A DNA stretch of 64,000 bases from Paludibacterium paludis (GTDB lineage: Bacteria; Pseudomonadota; Gammaproteobacteria; Burkholderiales; Chromobacteriaceae). The stretch covers positions 744,001 through 808,000 of the forward strand of contig NZ_CP069161.1 in assembly GCF_018802605.1 (NCBI RefSeq), read 5' to 3'. The translations under genes and the position numbers were made by a program. The notes under the pieces were generated by a model that was given only the letters and a program-made list of their open reading frames with translations, ran no database searches and was not told where the DNA came from. The number at the start of each line of letters is the position of its first letter. Position 1 is the first letter of the stretch. Positions 9,155 through 18,928 of the stretch are shown here, one piece after another.

Positions 9155-9183
9155 AGAAAAACCCCCGGAAAATTTCCGGGGGT
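9155..9183 (-). terminator. Terminator after pstB
   Basis: On the minus strand, a near-perfect CCCCCGGAAA/TTTCCGGGGG type stem is followed by TTTTTCTT. It closes the pstSCAB operon 16 bases past the stop. Confidence 0.85.
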
Positions 9184-9198
9184 GCGGATGCCGGTTTG

Positions 9199-9963
9199 TC
9201 AACCGAATTTGCCGGTAATGTAATCTTCGGTCGCACGCTGTTTCGGTGTGGTGAAAATCGTGTCGGTTTCGCCGAATTCGATCAGCTCGCCCAGGTACAT
9301 GTAGGCGGTGTAATCGGAAACGCGCGCCGCCTGCTGCATGTTGTGGGTCACGATAGCGATGGTGTAGTCCTCCTTGAGCTCGTGAATCAGCTCCTCGATG
9401 TGCGCCGTCGATATCGGATCGAGCGCCGAGGTCGGTTCGTCGAGCAGCAGCACTTCCGGGCGCGCCGCCACAGCGCGCGCGATGCACAGGCGCTGTTGCT
9501 GACCGCCGGAGAGCGAGTTGCCCGACTGCCTGAGCTTGTCCTTCACTTCGTCCCACAGCGCCGCCTTGCGCAGCGCCCATTCCACCCGGTCGTCCATCTC
9601 CGCCTTGGACAGTTTTTCGTAGAGCTTCACGCCAAAAGTGATGTTGTCGTAGATCGACATCGGGAACGGCGTCGGTTTCTGGAACACCATGCCGACCTTG
9701 GCGCGAAGCAGGTTGATGTCCACGTCTCGGCCGAGAATGTTGTGGGTATCGAGCAGGATCTCGCCTTCGGCGCGCAGTCCCGGATAGAGTTCGAACATGC
9801 GGTTGAAGGTCCGCAGCAGCGTGGATTTGCCGCAACCGGACGGGCCGATGAATGCGGTGACCTTTTTCGGCGCGATGTCCAGATTGATGCTCTTGAGGGC
9901 GTGGAAGTTGCCGTAAAAGAAGTTCAGATTCTTGACCTGAAGCTTGATGTTGTTGTCCGTCAT
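9199..9963 (-). CDS. pstB: Phosphate ABC transporter ATP-binding protein PstB
   Basis: The ATPase of the high-affinity phosphate importer, cytoplasmic and bound to PstC/PstA. Walker A is GPSGCGKST (residues 40-48), the ABC signature is LSGGQQQR, and Walker B is [12 protein letters not shown]. At 254 residues it is close to E. coli PstB (257). It is the last gene of the operon; no phoU follows, unlike in E. coli. Confidence 0.97.
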   Translation of the reverse strand: MTDNNIKLQVKNLNFFYGNFHALKSINLDIAPKKVTAFIGPSGCGKSTLLRTFNRMFELYPGLRAEGEILLDTHNILGRDVDINLLRAKVGMVFQKPTPFPMSIYDNITFGVKLYEKLSKAEMDDRVEWALRKAALWDEVKDKLRQSGNSLSGGQQQRLCIARAVAARPEVLLLDEPTSALDPISTAHIEELIHELKEDYTIAIVTHNMQQAARVSDYTAYMYLGELIEFGETDTIFTTPKQRATEDYITGKFG

Positions 9964-9974
9964 GTCGTCAAGCC

Positions 9975-10880
9975 TTAATGGGATTGGGTTTTCTGGCTGC
10001 CGAGCCAGCGGGCGAAAATGTTCAGTGTCAGTACCGACAGCGTGATCAGTGTGGCGCCGGCCCAGGCCAGATGGTGCCAGTCTTCATACGGGGACATGGC
10101 GAACTGGAAAATGACATAGGGCAGGTTGGCCATCGGCGCGTTCATGTTGGTGCTGAAGAACTGGTTGTTCAGCGCAGTGAAGAGCAGCGGCGCGGTTTCG
10201 CCGGAGATGCGCGCCACGGCCAGCAGGACACCGGTCAGGACACCCGCTTTGGCCGCGCGCAGGGTGACCGACATGACGATGCGCCATTGTGGAGCGCCCA
10301 GCGCGGCGGCGGCCTCGCGCAGACTGTTGGGCACGAGACGCAGCATGTTTTCCGTGGTGCGCACCACCACCGGGATCACCAGCAGCGCGAGGGCGAACGA
10401 ACCGGCCCATCCGGAAAAGTGCTGCACCGTGGTGACATACACCTCATAGATGAACAGTCCGACCACGATCGACGGTGCCGACAGCAGGATATCGTTGATG
10501 AAGCGCGTTGCGGGGGCCAGCCAGCCGCGCTGGCCGAATTCGGCGAGGTAGACGCCGGCGAGGATGCCGATCGGGGTGCCGATGAACGTGCCGCCGGCCG
10601 TCATCAGGAGGCTGCCGACGATGGCGTTGGCGAGGCCGCCCGCGCTGCCCGGGGGAGGGGTGCTCTGAGTGAAGACGGCCAGGGAGAAACCGTTCAATCC
10701 GTACTGGATCAGGGTGAACAGGATCCAGAACAGCCAGAACAGGCCGAATGCCATCGCGGTCATCGACGCGCCCATGTTGAAGGCGTTGACCATGCGGCGC
10801 CGGCGGTAAATTGCAGTGTTCATAGTATCGTATCGGCTCGAGCTTGCTTGTGCGGGTCGTGAAATCACGGTGTCGTTCAT
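9975..10880 (-). CDS. pstA: Phosphate ABC transporter permease PstA
   Basis: An inner-membrane permease of the Pst system, 301 residues with six expected membrane segments. The cytoplasmic coupling helix region, [20 protein letters not shown], carries the EAA motif for docking PstB. The N-terminal 20 residues are hydrophilic, and a later start at the internal Met near residue 20 is possible. It sits 10 bases after pstC and 11 before pstB. Confidence 0.95.
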   Translation of the reverse strand: MNDTVISRPAQASSSRYDTMNTAIYRRRRMVNAFNMGASMTAMAFGLFWLFWILFTLIQYGLNGFSLAVFTQSTPPPGSAGGLANAIVGSLLMTAGGTFIGTPIGILAGVYLAEFGQRGWLAPATRFINDILLSAPSIVVGLFIYEVYVTTVQHFSGWAGSFALALLVIPVVVRTTENMLRLVPNSLREAAAALGAPQWRIVMSVTLRAAKAGVLTGVLLAVARISGETAPLLFTALNNQFFSTNMNAPMANLPYVIFQFAMSPYEDWHHLAWAGATLITLSVLTLNIFARWLGSQKTQSH

Positions 10881-10890
10881 GATGCCTCGC

Positions 10891-11853
10891 TCAGCTGGGT
10901 TTGCCTTCCTGTTGCTTCAGGCGCAGCAGCAGCAGTTTGGAGCACGCCAGCACCACGAAAGTGATGAAGAACAGGATCAGGCCCAGATGGATCAGGGAGG
11001 CCAGGTGCAGCTTGCCGCTGGCCTCGGCGAATTCGTTGGCGAGAGCCGAGGAAATCGAATTGCCCGGCTCGAGCAGGCTGGTGGCGAAGCGCGAGGAGTT
11101 GCCGATCACGAAAGTGACCGCCATGGTTTCCCCAAGGGCGCGGCCCAGTCCCAGCATGATGCCGCCGACCACCCCGGTCTTGGTGTACGGGAGCACGACA
11201 TAGCGCACGACTTCCCAGGTGGTGGAGCCGAGTCCGTAAGCCGATTCCTTGAGCATCACCGGCACGATCTCGAACACGTCGCGCATCACCGAGGCGATGA
11301 AAGGGATGACCATGATGGCCAGGATCAGGCCGGCGGTGAACATGCCGATCCCCATCGGCGCGCCCTGGAACAGGAAGCCGATCAGGGGCAGGTTGCCGAA
11401 TACATCGAGCAGGAAGGGTTCGATGTAGGTGCCGAACAGCGGCGCGAACACAAAAAGTCCCCACATGCCGTAAATGATCGAAGGAATGCCGGCGAGCAGT
11501 TCGACGGCGATGCCGAGCGGGCGCTTGAGCCAGGTCGGGCACAGTTCGGTCAGAAACAGGGCGATGCCGAAGCTGATCGGCACACCGATGAGCAGGGCGA
11601 TGATGGAGGTGACGAGCGTGCCGAAAATGGGAACGACCGCGCCGAATTTCTCGGCGACCGGATCCCAGTCGGTGGTGATGTAGAAACCCGGCCCGAAAGT
11701 TTCGATGCTGGGCAGCGCCCCCTTGAGAAGGGCCAGCAGGATGCCGATCAGCGTGGCCAGAACCAAAAAGGCGAACACGCGGGTGGTGTTCCGGAACAGG
11801 CTGTCCAGCAGCATTTGCCGTTGCATTTCCTTGGGGTTACTGAACTTTTCCAT
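10891..11853 (-). CDS. pstC: Phosphate ABC transporter permease PstC
   Basis: The second membrane subunit of the phosphate importer, 320 residues with about six membrane segments. [19 protein letters not shown] is the EAA-type loop that docks PstB, and [17 protein letters not shown] is characteristic of PstC. A hairpin lies between pstS and this gene. Confidence 0.95.
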   Translation of the reverse strand: MEKFSNPKEMQRQMLLDSLFRNTTRVFAFLVLATLIGILLALLKGALPSIETFGPGFYITTDWDPVAEKFGAVVPIFGTLVTSIIALLIGVPISFGIALFLTELCPTWLKRPLGIAVELLAGIPSIIYGMWGLFVFAPLFGTYIEPFLLDVFGNLPLIGFLFQGAPMGIGMFTAGLILAIMVIPFIASVMRDVFEIVPVMLKESAYGLGSTTWEVVRYVVLPYTKTGVVGGIMLGLGRALGETMAVTFVIGNSSRFATSLLEPGNSISSALANEFAEASGKLHLASLIHLGLILFFITFVVLACSKLLLLRLKQQEGKPS

Positions 11854-11878
11854 GCAGGGCTCTATCCATGATTCTCAG

Positions 11879-11907
11879 AGAAAAAGCCGGGGAGGAGTTC
11901 CCCGGCC
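11879..11907 (-). terminator. Partial terminator between pstS and pstC
   Basis: The 8-base stem GCCGGGGA/TCCCCGGC is followed on the minus strand by TTTTTCT. A leaky terminator here would give more PstS than membrane subunits, a common arrangement in binding-protein transporters. Leakiness is inferred. Confidence 0.65.
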
Positions 11908-11972
11908 TCGATCGCCCGGTGACGGCGCCGCTCTGCAGGGGAGGGGCGCCTGTCATCCGGCATTGGCGATGA

Positions 11973-13007
11973 TTATTTCACGATCGGCTTGCCGCTGGCA
12001 TCACCGATATGCTTCCAGCTGTCGCGGATGACGGACTTCACGCTGTCGGGCATCGGGATGTAGTCGAGGTCGAGCGCCTGCTTGTCGCCGGTTTTGTAGG
12101 CCCAGTCGAAGAACTTCAGCACTTCGGCGCCCTGAGCCGGCTTGTCCTGCTTCTTCTGCATCAGAATGAAGGTCGCGCCGGTGATCGGCCAGGTTTGCGC
12201 GCCGGGCTGATTGGTCAGGATAAGGTAGAAGCCGGGAGCCTTCTTCCAGTCAGCATGAGCGGCGGCGGCCTTGAAGGTGTCTTCATCCGGTCCGACGAAT
12301 TTGCCGTCGCGGTTCTGCAGATGGCTGTAGTTCAGCTTGTTCTGCTTGGCGTAGGCGGATTCCACATAACCGATGGAGCCATTGATGCGGGTCACGTAGT
12401 TGGCGACGCCTTCATTGCCCTTGCCGCCAACGCCGACCGGCCAGTTGACGGAGGAGTCGGCGCCGACCTTGCCGGACCATTCGCTGGAAACCTGGGACAG
12501 GTAGTGGGTGAAGATGAAGCTGGTGCCCGAACCGTCGGAGCGGTGAACGACGACGATGTTATCGGACGGCAGCGCAACGCCGGGGTTGAGCTTGGCGATG
12601 GCCGGATCGTTCCAGGTCTTGACCTTGCCAAGGTAAATGTCGGCCAGCAGCGAGCCGGTCAGCTTGAGCTGGCCGTGCTTGACTCCCTTCACATTGATCA
12701 CGGGTACCACGCCGCCCACCACGGTCGGGAACTGCACGAGGCCCTTGGTTTGCAATTCTTCGGGCTTGAGGGGCTTGTCCGATGCGCCAAAGTCGACGGT
12801 CTTGGCTTCGATCTGCTTGATACCGCCACCCGAACCGATGGACTGATAGTTCATGCTGATGCCGGACGAAGCCTTGAAGGCCTCGGCCCATTTCGCGTAC
12901 AGCGGGTACGGGAAGGTTGCCCCCGCGCCAGTGATATCGGCGTAGGCGGAGGAAATGAACGCGCTGCCAAGTACGACAGAGGTGACCAGACGAGTGGCGA
13001 GTTTCAT
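11973..13007 (-). CDS. pstS: Phosphate-binding periplasmic protein PstS
   Basis: This captures phosphate in the periplasm and delivers it to PstCAB. The signal peptide [20 protein letters not shown] is cleaved probably after AYA at residue 23, and the mature protein begins [17 protein letters not shown]. Phosphate-contacting motifs [11 protein letters not shown] and [16 protein letters not shown] are present. Length is 344 residues, as usual. It is the first gene of pstSCAB and is divergent from tpiA. An AGGAGCT ribosome site lies upstream. Confidence 0.97.
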   Translation of the reverse strand: MKLATRLVTSVVLGSAFISSAYADITGAGATFPYPLYAKWAEAFKASSGISMNYQSIGSGGGIKQIEAKTVDFGASDKPLKPEELQTKGLVQFPTVVGGVVPVINVKGVKHGQLKLTGSLLADIYLGKVKTWNDPAIAKLNPGVALPSDNIVVVHRSDGSGTSFIFTHYLSQVSSEWSGKVGADSSVNWPVGVGGKGNEGVANYVTRINGSIGYVESAYAKQNKLNYSHLQNRDGKFVGPDEDTFKAAAAHADWKKAPGFYLILTNQPGAQTWPITGATFILMQKKQDKPAQGAEVLKFFDWAYKTGDKQALDLDYIPMPDSVKSVIRDSWKHIGDASGKPIVK

Positions 13008-13105
13008 GAGAGCTCCTGTTGGGTGCCATGTGTTTGTAGCACAGCATCCTAGTCGCTCAATCTTTCAGAAATATTACAAGTCGTAATACAGGCGTGCTCG
13101 CCGGC

Positions 13106-13133
13106 TTGAAGTTGCCGCGAAGGTGGCTATAAT
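13106..13133 (+). promoter_or_regulatory. Sigma-70 promoter of tpiA
   Basis: -35 TTGAAG (13106-13111) and a perfect -10 TATAAT (13128-13133) are 16 bases apart. Transcription should start near 13140, about 20 bases before tpiA, and could extend through secG, tRNA-Leu and perhaps nuo. Confidence 0.75.
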
Positions 13134-13157
13134 CGTCCGCGTCCCTTATAGGAGCGC

Positions 13158-13907
13158 ATGATGGCAGGCAAACTGGTAATCGGTAACTGGAAAATGAATG
13201 GGCGGCGCGTGGCGTCGGAAACCCTGGTGGCCGCCATGCTGGCCGATCCGCGGATCAACCGCCCGAATGTGGGGATGGCCCCGCCTGCGCCCTACCTTGC
13301 GCTTCTTGCTGGATGGCTGGAAGGCAGTCATGTCGCCGTGTGCGCCCAGGATGCGAGCCGGTTCGCGAAGGACGGGGCCTTTACCGGCGACGTCAGCGCC
13401 GCGATGCTCGCGGACATAGGCTGTCAGTATGTATTGGTCGGGCATTCTGAACGCCGGCAGTATCATGGTGAAAGCAACGAGGTGCTGCGCGCGAAACTCG
13501 CGAATGTTCTGGAAGCCGGCCTTGTGCCGGTGCTGTGCGTCGGCGAGACCCTGACCGAACGGGAGGAGGGCCGGCACCGCGATGTGATTCGCCACCAGTT
13601 GTCGGTGCTGGAGGGCGTCGATCCCCGTCGCTGTGTTGTCGCTTATGAGCCGGTTTGGGCGATCGGTACCGGAAAAGTCGCGTCGCTCGAGCAGATCGCG
13701 CAAATGCATGCCGATATCAAATCGTGGTGCTTGCAAATCCAGAAAACCGATGTTACTATTCGCACCCTCTACGGCGGAAGCGTCAAAGCAGATAATGCCG
13801 AAGCCATTTTGTCGATCGACGATGTCGATGGCGCACTTGTAGGGGGTGCATCACTCGAAGTCGAATCGTTTGCGATGATTTGCATGGCCGCTGATAAACT
13901 GGTATAG
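13158..13907 (+). CDS. tpiA: Triosephosphate isomerase
   Basis: This interconverts dihydroxyacetone phosphate and glyceraldehyde 3-phosphate in glycolysis and gluconeogenesis. The substrate Lys lies in IGNWKMNG, the catalytic His in [10 protein letters not shown], the catalytic Glu in [14 protein letters not shown] and the phosphate-gripping [11 protein letters not shown] near the C-terminus. The gene begins ATGATG; AGGAG (13150-13154) is better spaced for the second ATG at 13161. The 249 residues are typical. secG starts one base after its stop, as in many Betaproteobacteria. Confidence 0.97.
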   Translation: MMAGKLVIGNWKMNGRRVASETLVAAMLADPRINRPNVGMAPPAPYLALLAGWLEGSHVAVCAQDASRFAKDGAFTGDVSAAMLADIGCQYVLVGHSERRQYHGESNEVLRAKLANVLEAGLVPVLCVGETLTEREEGRHRDVIRHQLSVLEGVDPRRCVVAYEPVWAIGTGKVASLEQIAQMHADIKSWCLQIQKTDVTIRTLYGGSVKADNAEAILSIDDVDGALVGGASLEVESFAMICMAADKLV

Positions 13908-13908
13908 T

Positions 13909-14253
13909 ATGGAACTTCTCAAAACACTGATCTGGATCGTTGACCTTGTGTCGGCACTGACGATTATCGTGCTCGTCCTCATGCAGCATGGCAAGGGCGC
14001 CGATATGGGTGCGGCATTCGGCAGCGGCGCTTCCGGTAGTCTTTTTGGGGCGACGGGTTCCGCGAATTTCTTGAGCAGAACCACTGCCATCGCGGCGGTT
14101 GTGTTCTTCTCGTCGAGCTTGGGTCTCGTGTACTTGTCTGGGGGCAAGCACAGCGATCTGGGCGTGATGGCTGGAAAGGTTGAGCAAGCGGCTCCGCAAA
14201 TCCCGAGCGGAGTGGCGAAAAAAGAATCATCCGGAGTAAAAATCCCGGAGTAA
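13909..14253 (+). CDS. secG: Protein translocase subunit SecG
   Basis: The small SecYEG subunit that aids protein export at the inner membrane. Two hydrophobic helices (about residues 5-25 and 52-72) flank the conserved loop MQHGKGADMGAAFGSGASG. The 114 residues end in a hydrophilic tail. It lies between tpiA and tRNA-Leu, the usual neighbourhood. Confidence 0.95.
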   Translation: MELLKTLIWIVDLVSALTIIVLVLMQHGKGADMGAAFGSGASGSLFGATGSANFLSRTTAIAAVVFFSSSLGLVYLSGGKHSDLGVMAGKVEQAAPQIPSGVAKKESSGVKIPE

Positions 14254-14270
14254 TATAAAGTTTAACTTGT

Positions 14271-14355
14271 GCCGACATGGTGAAATTGGTAGACACGCTA
14301 TCTTGAGGGGGTAGTGGCGAAAGCTGTGTGAGTTCGAGTCTCACTGTCGGCACCA
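14271..14355 (+). tRNA. tRNA-Leu (anticodon GAG)
   Basis: The acceptor stem GCCGACA pairs with TGTCGGC, with discriminator A and an encoded CCA. The anticodon stem CTATC/GGTAG encloses the loop TTGAGGG, giving GAG. The long variable arm expected of a leucine tRNA is present, and the T-loop is TTCGAGT. Confidence 0.95.
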
Positions 14356-14363
14356 CCATTCAA

Positions 14364-14394
14364 AAACAGGCCGCCGGGATTCCGGCGGCCTGTT
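14364..14394 (+). terminator. Terminator after tRNA-Leu
   Basis: The 13-base stem AACAGGCCGCCGG/CCGGCGGCCTGTT with a 4-base loop is followed by TT. It lies 9 bases after the tRNA. Confidence 0.85.
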
Positions 14395-14408
14395 TTACTT
14401 GGAGCCAA

Positions 14409-14431
14409 GGGGGTATAAACCCTCTTTTTTT
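14409..14431 (+). terminator. Second terminator-like hairpin just before nuoA
   Basis: A 6-bp stem (GGGGGT with ACCCTC, one G-U pair) around an ATAA loop is followed by seven T, ending 15 bases before the nuoA ATG. The same bases include TATAAA, which could be a -10 box. It may be an attenuator or part of a nuo promoter. Confidence 0.45.
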
Positions 14432-14446
14432 AGGGGTGTTCGGGAA

Positions 14447-14803
14447 ATGCTGCAAAACTACTTTCCCATTCTGTTGTTTATCATTGTCGGCACGCTCGTC
14501 GGCGTGGCTCCCATCCTGCTTGGGTGGCTGCTCGCTCCGAATCGTCCCGATGCTGAGAAACTGTCGCCTTATGAGTGCGGATTCGAAGCTTTCGAAGACG
14601 CTCGCATGAAGTTCGACGTCCGCTATTACCTCGTAGCCATTCTTTTTATCCTTTTTGATCTCGAAATCGCGTTTCTGTTCCCCTGGGCCGTCGTGTTCAA
14701 GGAAATCGGAATGTTCGGCTTCGTGGCGATGCTCGATTTTCTGGCCATCCTCACGATAGGCTTTATCTACGAGTGGAAGAAGGGAGCGCTGGAATGGGAG
14801 TAG
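14447..14803 (+). CDS. nuoA: NADH-quinone oxidoreductase subunit A
   Basis: A membrane subunit of complex I, which passes electrons from NADH to quinone and pumps protons. The 118 residues hold three hydrophobic helices, with the conserved [20 protein letters not shown] in the loop between helices 1 and 2. The frame is open further upstream, but the ATG at 14447 gives the family's length. It overlaps nuoB by 10 bases and is the first of 14 nuo genes. Confidence 0.96.
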   Translation: MLQNYFPILLFIIVGTLVGVAPILLGWLLAPNRPDAEKLSPYECGFEAFEDARMKFDVRYYLVAILFILFDLEIAFLFPWAVVFKEIGMFGFVAMLDFLAILTIGFIYEWKKGALEWE

Positions 14804-15270
14804 AAGGTATTCTCGAAAAAGGTTTCATCACCACGACCGCGGACAAGCTGATCAACTACACGCGAACGGGTTCGCTGTGGCCGATGACATTCGGTCTGGC
14901 CTGTTGCGCCGTGGAGATGATGCATGCGGGCGCAGCGCGCTACGACCTTGACCGCTTCGGCATCGTCTTCCGTCCCAGTCCGAGGCAGAGCGATCTGATG
15001 ATCGTTGCCGGCACGCTGTGCAACAAGATGGCGCCCGCCTTGCGCAAGGTCTATGACCAGATGGCCGAACCGCGCTGGGTCATTTCGATGGGATCCTGTG
15101 CCAACGGCGGTGGCTATTATCATTATTCGTATTCGGTGGTGCGCGGCTGCGACCGCATCGTGCCGGTCGACGTCTATGTCCCGGGCTGTCCTCCGACGGC
15201 CGAGGCGCTGCTCTACGGCATCATCCAGCTCCAGAACAAAATCAAACGCACCAATACCATCGCCCGCTGA
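14794..15270 (+). CDS. nuoB: NADH-quinone oxidoreductase subunit B
   Basis: The peripheral-arm subunit carrying cluster N2, the last iron-sulphur centre before quinone. Ligand cysteines are visible in [20 protein letters not shown] and [12 protein letters not shown] chose the ATG at 14794 (158 residues), preceded by AGGGAG, rather than the upstream in-frame start. It overlaps the end of nuoA. Confidence 0.97.
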   Translation: MGVEGILEKGFITTTADKLINYTRTGSLWPMTFGLACCAVEMMHAGAARYDLDRFGIVFRPSPRQSDLMIVAGTLCNKMAPALRKVYDQMAEPRWVISMGSCANGGGYYHYSYSVVRGCDRIVPVDVYVPGCPPTAEALLYGIIQLQNKIKRTNTIAR

Positions 15271-15281
15271 GGTAGAAACTT

Positions 15282-15875
15282 ATGGCCTCCAAACTGGAAG
15301 CGCTGAAGTCGGCTGTCGAAAGGGTGCTGGGCGAGAAGCTCGTTCAAAGCACGCTTGCGCTCGACGAACTCACCATTGTCTGCAAGGCAGGGGATTATTC
15401 CGAGGTGGCGCGCCAACTGCGCGATCACGCCGACCTGTCCTTCGAGCAGTGTATCGATCTGTGCGGAATGGATTACAGCACGTACGGGGATGTTCCCTGT
15501 GACGGCCCCCGTTTCGCCGTCGTGCTCCATCTGCTTTCCCTGCGCCACAACTGGCGCCTGCGTCTTCGGGTTTACGTGCCCGACGACGATTTTCCCGTTA
15601 TCGCTTCGGCGACCCCGGTCTGGAATGCCGTCAACTGGTTCGAACGCGAAGCCTTCGATCTGTTCGGCATCGTGTTCGAAGGACATCCGGATCTGCGCCG
15701 CATCCTGACCGACTACGGTTTCGTCGGCCATCCGTTCCGCAAGGACTTCCCGCTGTCCGGCCACGTCGAAATGCGTTACGACCCGACCCAGCAGCGCGTG
15801 ATCTACCAGCCCGTGACCATCGAGCCGCGCGAGATCACCCCGCGCATCATTCGCGAGGAGCAATACGGTGGCTGA
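15282..15875 (+). CDS. nuoC: NADH-quinone oxidoreductase subunit C
   Basis: The 30-kDa subunit of the complex I connecting arm, 197 residues, without cofactors. The family signature ERE(A)[16 protein letters not shown] and then [18 protein letters not shown] is clear. It is a separate protein here, not fused to NuoD as in E. coli. Its end overlaps the nuoD GTG start by 8 bases. Confidence 0.96.
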   Translation: MASKLEALKSAVERVLGEKLVQSTLALDELTIVCKAGDYSEVARQLRDHADLSFEQCIDLCGMDYSTYGDVPCDGPRFAVVLHLLSLRHNWRLRLRVYVPDDDFPVIASATPVWNAVNWFEREAFDLFGIVFEGHPDLRRILTDYGFVGHPFRKDFPLSGHVEMRYDPTQQRVIYQPVTIEPREITPRIIREEQYGG

Positions 15876-17121
15876 GATCCGCAACTACACCCTGAACTTC
15901 GGTCCGCAACACCCGGCCGCGCACGGCGTGCTGCGCTTGGTTCTCGAACTGGACGGCGAAGTGATCCAGCGCGCCGACCCGCACATCGGGCTTTTGCACC
16001 GCGGCACCGAAAAACTGGCCGAATCCAAGACCTATATCCAGTCGCTGCCCTATATGGATCGCCTGGATTACGTGTCGATGATGTGCAACGAGCACGCCTA
16101 CTGCCTGGCCATCGAAAAGCTGACCGGCGTCGACGTTCCGCTGCGCGCCCAGTACATCCGCGTGATGTTCTCCGAGGTGACCCGCATCCTCAACCATCTG
16201 TTGTGGATCGGCGCGCACGCCCTCGACATCGGCGCGATGACCGTGTTCCTCTACGCGTTCCGCGAACGCGAGGACCTGATGGACTGCTACGAGGCGGTGT
16301 CCGGCGCGCGCATGCACGCGGCGTACTTCCGTCCGGGCGGCGTGTACCGCGACCTGCCCGATTCGATGCCGCAGTACACGGCCTCGAAGATCAAGAACGC
16401 CCGTGAGCTCGCGCGGCTGAACGAGACCCGCCAGGGTTCGCTGCTCGACTTCCTCGAGGACTTCACCCGCCGTTTCCCGGCGATCGTCGACGAATACGAA
16501 ACCCTGCTGACCGATAACCGCATCTGGAAGCAGCGTACCGTGGGCATCGGCGTGGTCAGCCCCGAGCGCGCGATGAACCTCGGCTTCACCGGCCCGATGC
16601 TGCGTGGCTCCGGGATCGCCTGGGACCTGCGCAAGAAGCAGCCCTACGACGTCTATGCGGATCTGGATTTCGATATCCCCGTCGGCGTGAACGGCGACTG
16701 CTACGACCGCTACCTTGTGCGCATCGAGGAGTTCCGTCAGTCCAACCGCATCATCGCGCAGTGTGTCGACTGGCTGAAGAAAAACCCGGGACCGGTCATC
16801 AGCGACAACCACAAGGTCGCTCCTCCGTCGCGTGACGCGATGAAGAGCAACATGGAAGAGCTGATCCACCATTTCAAGCTGTTCACCGAGGGCATGCACG
16901 TGCCCGAGGGCGAGGCCTATGCCGGTATCGAGCACCCGAAGGGCGAGTTCGGCATTTACCTGGTCTCCGACGGCGCCAACAAGCCGTATCGTCTGAAAAT
17001 CCGCGCGCCGGGCTACGCCCACCTCGCGGCGCTCGACGAAATGGCGCGTGGCCACATGATCGCCGACGTGGTGGCGATCATCGGCACGCAGGATATCGTG
17101 TTTGGGGAGATTGACCGCTGA
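15868..17121 (+). CDS. nuoD: NADH-quinone oxidoreductase subunit D
   Basis: The 49-kDa subunit that, with NuoB, forms the quinone site. It starts with GTG and [20 protein letters not shown], where the His of GPQHPAAHG lies at the quinone pocket. The 417 residues end with the typical [19 protein letters not shown] and DIVFGEIDR. It overlaps nuoC and shares TGATG with nuoE. Confidence 0.97.
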   Translation: MAEIRNYTLNFGPQHPAAHGVLRLVLELDGEVIQRADPHIGLLHRGTEKLAESKTYIQSLPYMDRLDYVSMMCNEHAYCLAIEKLTGVDVPLRAQYIRVMFSEVTRILNHLLWIGAHALDIGAMTVFLYAFREREDLMDCYEAVSGARMHAAYFRPGGVYRDLPDSMPQYTASKIKNARELARLNETRQGSLLDFLEDFTRRFPAIVDEYETLLTDNRIWKQRTVGIGVVSPERAMNLGFTGPMLRGSGIAWDLRKKQPYDVYADLDFDIPVGVNGDCYDRYLVRIEEFRQSNRIIAQCVDWLKKNPGPVISDNHKVAPPSRDAMKSNMEELIHHFKLFTEGMHVPEGEAYAGIEHPKGEFGIYLVSDGANKPYRLKIRAPGYAHLAALDEMARGHMIADVVAIIGTQDIVFGEIDR

Positions 17122-17594
17122 TGTTGTCCGCAGAATCCCTTGCCAAGATCGACCGCGAGGTCGCCAAATACCCGGCCGACCAGAAACGCTCCGCCGTGAT
17201 GGCCTCCTTGCGCATCGCCCAGGTGGAAAAAGGCTGGCTGGCGACCGAAACCATCGAATATGTCGCCGACTATCTGGGCATACCTCCGGTGGCCGCCTAC
17301 GAAGTGGCGACCTTCTACAACATGTACGACCTGCGTCCGGTGGGCAAGTACAAGCTGACCGTCTGCACCAATCTGCCCTGTGCGCTCAACGGCGGCGTGA
17401 ACTCCGCCGAGTATCTGAAGCAGAAACTCGGCATCGGCTTTGGCGAAACCACCGCCGACGGCAAGTTCACCCTGGTCGAGGGTGAGTGCATGGGCGCCTG
17501 CGGCGACGCGCCGGTGCTTCTCGTCAACAACCATTCGATGTGCAGCTTCATGACCCCCGAAGCCATCGATAAGAAACTGGCGGAGTTGGAATAA
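17121..17594 (+). CDS. nuoE: NADH-quinone oxidoreductase subunit E
   Basis: The 24-kDa subunit of the NADH-oxidising module, binding one [2Fe-2S] cluster. The cysteines lie in [11 protein letters not shown] and [12 protein letters not shown], the expected pattern. The 157 residues match the family. Start and stop overlap nuoD and nuoF by one base (TGATG, TAATG), indicating coupled translation. Confidence 0.96.
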   Translation: MLSAESLAKIDREVAKYPADQKRSAVMASLRIAQVEKGWLATETIEYVADYLGIPPVAAYEVATFYNMYDLRPVGKYKLTVCTNLPCALNGGVNSAEYLKQKLGIGFGETTADGKFTLVEGECMGACGDAPVLLVNNHSMCSFMTPEAIDKKLAELE

Positions 17595-18889
17595 TGGCTA
17601 TCTTCGTCAATGGCGTGATTTTCGAGAATGTCGACACCTCCGCGCCGGACTGCTGGCGGCTCGAGGCCTACCAGGCCCGCGGCGGCTATGAAGCCCTCAA
17701 GCGCATCCTGCAGTCGGGCATGGCCCAGGAAGACGTGATCGCCGAGGTGAAAAACTCCGGCTTGCGTGGCCGCGGCGGCGCGGGTTTCCCGACCGGGCTC
17801 AAGTGGAGCTTCATGCCGCGCAGTTTTCCCGGCGACAAATACGTGGTGTGCAACACCGACGAAGGCGAACCGGGCACCTTCAAGGATCGCGATATCCTGC
17901 GTTTCAACCCGCATGCGCTGATCGAGGGCATGATCATCGCCGGTTACGCGATGGGCACGCGCGCGGGCTATAACTACATCCATGGCGAGATCTTCGCCGA
18001 GTACGAGCGTTTCGAAGCGGCGCTCGACGAGGCGCGCCAGGCCGGCCTGCTCGGGGAAAACATTCTCGGCACCGGTTTCAGTTTCGACCTGTTCGCCGCG
18101 CACGGCTATGGCGCCTACATCTGCGGCGAGGAAACGGCGCTGCTCGAATCCCTCGAAGGCAAGAAGGGCCAGCCGCGCTTCAAGCCGCCGTTCCCGGCGA
18201 GCTTCGGCCTGTACGGCAAGCCGACCACCATCAACAATACCGAATCCTTCGCCTCCGTGCCGTTCATCATCCGCGACGGAGCCCAGAAGTTCCTCGAAGC
18301 GGGCAAGCCGAACAACGGCGGCACCAAGCTGTTCTCGGTGTCCGGTCACGTGAACCGTCCCGGCAACTACGAGATTCCGTTGGGCACGCCGTTCTCCGCG
18401 CTGCTCGAAATGGCCGGCGGCATGAAGGACGGCAAGAAGCTCAAGGCGGTGATCCCGGGCGGCTCCTCCGCGCCGATCCTGCCCGCCCAGATCATGATGG
18501 ACTGCACCATGGACTACGACAGCATCAGCAAGGCCGGTTCCATGCTGGGCTCGGGCGCCGTGATCGTGATGAACGAGGACGTGTGCATGGTCAAGGCCCT
18601 CGAGCGCCTGTCCTATTTCTATCACGAGGAATCCTGCGGCCAGTGCACTCCGTGCCGCGAAGGCACCGGTTGGCTTTACCGCATCATTCACCGCATCGAG
18701 AACGGCGAAGGCCGTCCCGACGACCTGGAGCTGCTGGCCTCGGTCGGCAACAACATGGCGGGCCGCACCATCTGCGCCCTGGCCGATGCCGCGGTGTTCC
18801 CGGTACGCAGCTTCACCAAGCACTTCCGCCACGAGTTCGAGTACCACATCGAACACAAGACGTGCATGGTTGACCATAAATGGTGTTGA
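17594..18889 (+). CDS. nuoF: NADH-quinone oxidoreductase subunit F
   Basis: The 51-kDa subunit that binds NADH and FMN and holds one [4Fe-4S] cluster. The nucleotide-binding motif [13 protein letters not shown] is near residues 60-72, a second glycine-rich stretch, [17 protein letters not shown], lies near residue 180, and the cluster ligands are in [12 protein letters not shown] with a distal Cys in RTICALAD. The 431 residues are typical. Confidence 0.97.
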   Translation: MAIFVNGVIFENVDTSAPDCWRLEAYQARGGYEALKRILQSGMAQEDVIAEVKNSGLRGRGGAGFPTGLKWSFMPRSFPGDKYVVCNTDEGEPGTFKDRDILRFNPHALIEGMIIAGYAMGTRAGYNYIHGEIFAEYERFEAALDEARQAGLLGENILGTGFSFDLFAAHGYGAYICGEETALLESLEGKKGQPRFKPPFPASFGLYGKPTTINNTESFASVPFIIRDGAQKFLEAGKPNNGGTKLFSVSGHVNRPGNYEIPLGTPFSALLEMAGGMKDGKKLKAVIPGGSSAPILPAQIMMDCTMDYDSISKAGSMLGSGAVIVMNEDVCMVKALERLSYFYHEESCGQCTPCREGTGWLYRIIHRIENGEGRPDDLELLASVGNNMAGRTICALADAAVFPVRSFTKHFRHEFEYHIEHKTCMVDHKWC

Positions 18890-18928
18890 CCGGTTGTCCG
18901 GTCATCTTACTTCGGGTAGCAAGACGCT

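Noticed and set aside
13072..13091. Pho box upstream of pstS
   Set aside because: The two TGTA-type half-sites are 12 bases apart instead of 11 and the stretch is better described as the inverted repeat ATTAC/GTAAT; PhoB control is plausible but not shown here.
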